64,000 nucleotides of DNA. Source: Oscheius sp. JU75. Taxonomy: Eukaryota; Nematoda; Chromadorea; Rhabditida; Rhabditidae. Below the pieces are notes generated by a model. That model saw nothing but the letters and a program-made list of their open reading frames with translations. It was not told the DNA's origin and ran no database searches. The DNA is taken from assembly GCA_037178855.1 (NCBI GenBank), contig JASJZC010000002.1:4650001-4714000 (forward strand). The letters are read 5' to 3'. Both the position numbers and the translations under genes were made by a program. Below, piece after piece: positions 60,637 through 64,000 of this stretch. The stretch's first letter is position 1; each line of letters opens with the position of its first letter.

Positions 60637-61718
60637 ATGCTCGCCGAACTCTTCTCCGCCTTCGAAATTGATGATGAGGTCCCTCTCGAGGTGCCTTTGT
60701 GCCGACCAGATGACTTTCAACCGCAAATCCACTCAAAAAATTGGTTCTTGGACAAACAATACAGGTAAGCTGCCTTCCAGCTACAATTCCGTGTAGTTCT
60801 CTTCCAGAAACACTTCCATTACAAGCATTTCAAGCCTATCATATAGGAGATTATCAGCGGGCGTACGAGGTATTTTGCCTACTGTTTACGTAATCAAGCA
60901 ACGTTCCAGCTTTTCAGAAGATATCTAGAGGAATGTGATCACAATCGAGTTCACAGAGTAGGAGTTTACGAGTCGATAATTCGCGCGGCACTTAAGGTTG
61001 ATCAGTTTGTATCTTCTTGAGCATGTTCGTTTTAGATAGAGCCTCATCCAAAAGAAACATTGAGTTTTCTACAAAGTTATCGAGAAATTGCCACGGAATA
61101 CGGTAATCAGCTGCAATACTGGAATACGGCTGTACTGGTACTAAAAAATGTAAGTTGTCAGTTTTGAATGCTTATCAAACTCGATTTCCAGATACCATCT
61201 ATGACTGACGAATACCTGAAGATTGTGATAATGCTCTGTTCGTCCGTAGACTCACCCGATCACTGGTCTCTATTTGGCGAAAACGACCATATCCATGTAG
61301 AAATGCCTTATCTTCATTTTATAACTCCTTTCTAGGCAGGACCCAACTTTACACTGGGATACAGGACACGAATGTTCGCTCTGATTGACTACAACCTAAA
61401 TTTCGCTGCTGGGTTCGTTGCAGAAAGACTCAAAATAAAGAAAAGCATCATAGAAAACATGATTACGGCCATGGGAGAAACGGACGATAGGGTAAGCTCG
61501 GTTTAGTCTACATTATTTTGTTACAGATATCGCAAGCAAAGGCCCAAATGGTGACAGATCTGCTTCGAAACGAGGAGCTACAGGAACTTGGAGAAGATGC
61601 AAAACGGCCGGCTCACGACTGTCGCTGCAAGATTGGAGTTTACAAGACGGACGACCTCATGGAGAAGATCGTAGGTGATTTTCGAGTCCGATTCAAATGG
61701 ATGTTTGCCAATATGTAA
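60637..61718 (+). CDS. C8orf76-like conserved protein with TPR-like N-terminus
   Basis: Six or seven exons encode about 290 residues. The start at 60637 (MLAELFSAFEIDDEVPLE) follows an acceptor 14 bases upstream. The order KNWFLDKQY, LPLQAFQAYHIGDYQRAYEL (with a 32-nt intron before it), FRRYLEECDHNRVHRVG, DHWSLFGE, GYRTRMFALIDYNL with FVAERLKIKKSIIENMI, and ELGEDAKR, ending ...DLMEKIVGDFRVRFKWMFA, parallels human C8orf76 from its PQWFYEE start through its final Trp-containing helix. The match is from memory of the family, at low identity. The early part looks like one TPR unit (Gly-Asp-Tyr...Ala-Tyr-Glu). The biochemical role of that family is not established. It is convergent with Tubby; the stops are 66 bp apart. 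Confidence 0.5.
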
Positions 61719-61783
61719 TAGTTTTTTGTAGTTTATAAACTTTTCTTTGAGACTTTGACAGTCACAGGGTTTAATCGTTATGG

Positions 61784-63423
61784 TTATTCACAGGCCAGCT
61801 TTCCATGAAAACTTGTCATCGCAATCCCAAATGCCTGGATTGCACTCAGCGGGTATCGAAAATCCATGGCAAACTGATCGTCTCCACGTCTACCAAATTG
61901 CATTACAATGTAGTCCGCTAAAACTTTTTTTTTTTTTTTTTTGAAGAAAAGTTCAACTCACGGTCCTGTTGATGAACGATTTGGAAGTTTTTCACAGAAG
62001 CACATTGTACGCGACCGTAGAAGTTCAACACGTACGATTGTGTGTCTGAAATAAGTAAATATTGGTTTGTAGAAAGAACTCACCATCATTCCAAATAGGC
62101 GGTTTGTTATTCATAACCACGATCTGATTCATGTTCTGCTCTGTTGGTGTTTTCGATCTCTTATGCCGCTCAATCAGCGTGTCTTTTTCCTGAACGTTTT
62201 TCTCCAAGAATTATCTTCTTCCTCACTTCAACCGGCTGAATCCGCATCCGTTTGTAGGCAATTGACTGCCCGGTATGAGCAACTCCAGGAATCACAATAG
62301 TCATTTTCCGCGGTCCTTTGAATCCCAGAACGTTTGTTTCGTAGAGAACTGCTGCCAGTTCCTGGCGAACCTCAACAGAGACGGTCTTGCTCGGATTCTT
62401 CCCGTTATCGTACACGGTAAAATGTGTTCCCATGGCGTTGGCTCGAACCTTGGCCACAAAGGCTCCACTTTCTTTCGATAAATCTGTTGCATCGGTTGAG
62501 ATGAGATAGTTTGCCGTCTTGCACTTCTTTCTCCTTCGCGCGGCCAATAGGAATATCTTTCTTGTCGGTTTCTGTGGATCCAGGGGATCCAAATGAAGAT
62601 AGTAGGTCGGATACATGCCCTTGTCCATTCCCTTCTTGTCGCGCGTGATCACACAACGGAATACCTTGCCCGCCTGCGCCGGTTCCTCCACAAATTTCTC
62701 AATATTGTTTAAGATGTAGTCGTAATCTGGCTCCTGGTCGTCTTTCGGTAAGTCGATGTCGTCTCGTCCTGGATTGACAGCAATATCATCGCCAAGATCT
62801 GTAAGTATGTGTTTTTGTTAACTGTTTCTATGGAAACCTAGGTCGGGATCTTCGTCCTCGCTGAGAACAACGGCGCTCATGTCAGCTTTTTCCAGTTTGC
62901 TGGCCAGTTCATCTTCCTCATTCGATGATATGCTGTAAATATTATCTCTGTACTCTACTAGACAGATTCAGATTGCTGTTCTTGAAGAGGCTTGAGGAAG
63001 GAAGTACTGGGTTCATAAAACTCACAAAGATCTGGTGGACGCACTCTTGGTCATATGTACTCCAGAAGACAGTTCATTCAGCCTGGACGCTCGACTTCCG
63101 AACCGATCCGGATCATCGCTACTTTGAGACAAGGGACCATCGAAGCACATTGTCTGAGGAACACTGAACGGATCGACGAAGCTGAATATCCGGCTTTCCT
63201 GCTAGAGACAGTCGCTTACACAAAATCTGAATGAACAGCTGCAGCGTTGGGAACTGCAGTGATTCCTTGGGTGGTGGTTCGTCGATTCCGCTGCTTCTCT
63301 TCGAGCATTTTGCGCTAAAAAGGAAGAAGTTCGAACGTAAACACTTATGTACACAATCCAGTTACTTTTCTAAATACCCACCTGTCGAACAAGATTGGCC
63401 TCAACCCAGTCCGTACTAGCCAT
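61784..63423 (-). CDS. tub-1: Tubby-family protein
   Basis: Tubby proteins bind PI(4,5)P2 and the IFT-A complex to bring receptors into cilia; in nematodes TUB-1 acts in ciliated neurons and fat storage. The start at 63423 ([20 protein letters not shown]) has the N-terminal helix of the TUB/TULP family. An acidic middle ([32 protein letters not shown]) precedes the tubby barrel: [39 protein letters not shown] (the PIP2-binding Lys/Arg patch), [51 protein letters not shown] and [16 protein letters not shown], ending with [19 protein letters not shown]. All hallmark residues are intact. Introns are short except where an A/T tract interrupts around 61930. Confidence 0.95.
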
Positions 63424-64000
63424 CTTGACTGAGTCTGCAAAAGACAACTGGAAGGTGAATCGAGGGCTTGGTAGCAGTGTTTAATTGCGACTGACGAGTC
63501 GATCTCGACCGCCGTTGCCGCGGAAACAGACGCCGACGCTGGCCCGTCGATGGGCTCAAAACTACTGGCAAAAAGTAGGTAATTCTCAGAAGAAGAGGAT
63601 TAGTGGGAGATAATCAGTTTATTTGTAGGGCAAGAAAACATCGAGAGAGACAGTCTGAATCTCAGGGACAGACTTTTAGTTTCTGTAAGATCGCAGTCGG
63701 ACAGGATAGACGAATGAGAACGACTGTAGTTTCATCAAGGTGACTAGAAGAAGGACTAGCTTGAGAAAGGAGCAAATTACATGTTCTGTTTACGACTTTT
63801 TAGTGCCTTCGGATACGTATCCTGGGGAACGTCAAGTCCTCATTAAGCCTTTTTTTTCAATGTTAGACTTGTGCTTTTTGAGTTCGTGGAAAACTTCCTG
63901 TGTAGGAACCTCCTCTTTATCTTTTTTCACTACACAGTTCAACAACTACAACTTTGTAAACTTCATAAGTGTCGCCTAGTTGCGGGGATAGCTGTACGGC
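63424..64000. other. Upstream region of tub-1, no supported gene
   Basis: This is the promoter side of tub-1. X-box-like elements (RFX sites) are known upstream of ciliary genes, but I did not recognise a good match by eye. Nothing else is supported up to the window end. Confidence 0.35.

Overview
This is a eukaryotic chromosome fragment and almost certainly a nematode. The evidence is: very short introns (many 32-50 nt) ending in TTTCAG or TTCCAG; polypyrimidine-AG acceptors lying 1-20 nt before many start codons, as expected for spliced-leader trans-splicing; same-strand gene pairs 137-275 bp apart that look like operons; and a CARD-caspase whose N-terminus resembles CED-3. I cannot name the genus. 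No prokaryotic feature, rRNA, convincing tRNA or CRISPR array was seen. Gene models were built by joining reading frames across visible GT-AG introns and by family conservation.

Layout. 0.4-2.2 kb: SPOP-like MATH-BTB adaptor (-), then 4.2 kb without a gene. 6.4-8.4 kb: Ly6-like secreted protein and proteasome subunit Rpn9 (both -), divergent from a DSN1-like kinetochore gene (+). 10-13.4 kb: eIF3b and an ATP-synthase DAPIT-like protein (both -). 13.7-14.9 kb: two head-to-head NTF2-like genes, both apparently broken. 15.5-16.5 kb: a Rho-like protein without its P-loop (-), then 3 kb without a supported gene. 19.5-26.6 kb (+): PAT1, a second DAPIT-like gene, KRI1, ARL1. 27.4-28.75 kb: Arp1/centractin (-). 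29.3-33.8 kb (+): an H4K20 methyltransferase (SUV4-20 type) and histidine ammonia-lyase. 33.9-34.8 kb: a hairpin and a large inverted repeat. 35-43 kb: receptor tyrosine phosphatase of the R3/DEP-1 type (-). 46.3-50.8 kb: RRP12 (-). 51.7-53.4 kb: CED-3-like caspase (+) with a 98-bp copy of its active-site exon 0.9 kb downstream. 55.2 kb: a small secreted peptide (+). 55.8-58.9 kb: a second Ly6-like gene and a NIM1 kinase (both -). 59.6-63.4 kb: ribosomal protein eL33 (-), a C8orf76-like protein (+) and Tubby (-).

Most genes are conserved housekeeping or signalling functions: translation (eIF3b, eL33), ribosome assembly (KRI1, RRP12), mRNA decay (PAT1), proteasome and ubiquitin (Rpn9, SPOP), mitochondrial ATP synthase (two DAPIT-like), chromatin (SUV4-20), trafficking (ARL1, Arp1), apoptosis (caspase) and receptor signalling (DEP-1, NIM1, Tubby). 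They do not form one pathway. The least ordinary items are the Rho-like pseudo-GTPase with an intact CAAX end, the paired NTF2-like relics, the Cys-Ser-Gly cofactor triad in histidine ammonia-lyase, the caspase exon duplication, the hairpin/inverted-repeat block at 33.9-34.8 kb and a terminal-inverted-repeat insertion in the SUV4-20 intron. I did not find a convincing wholly new multi-gene system.
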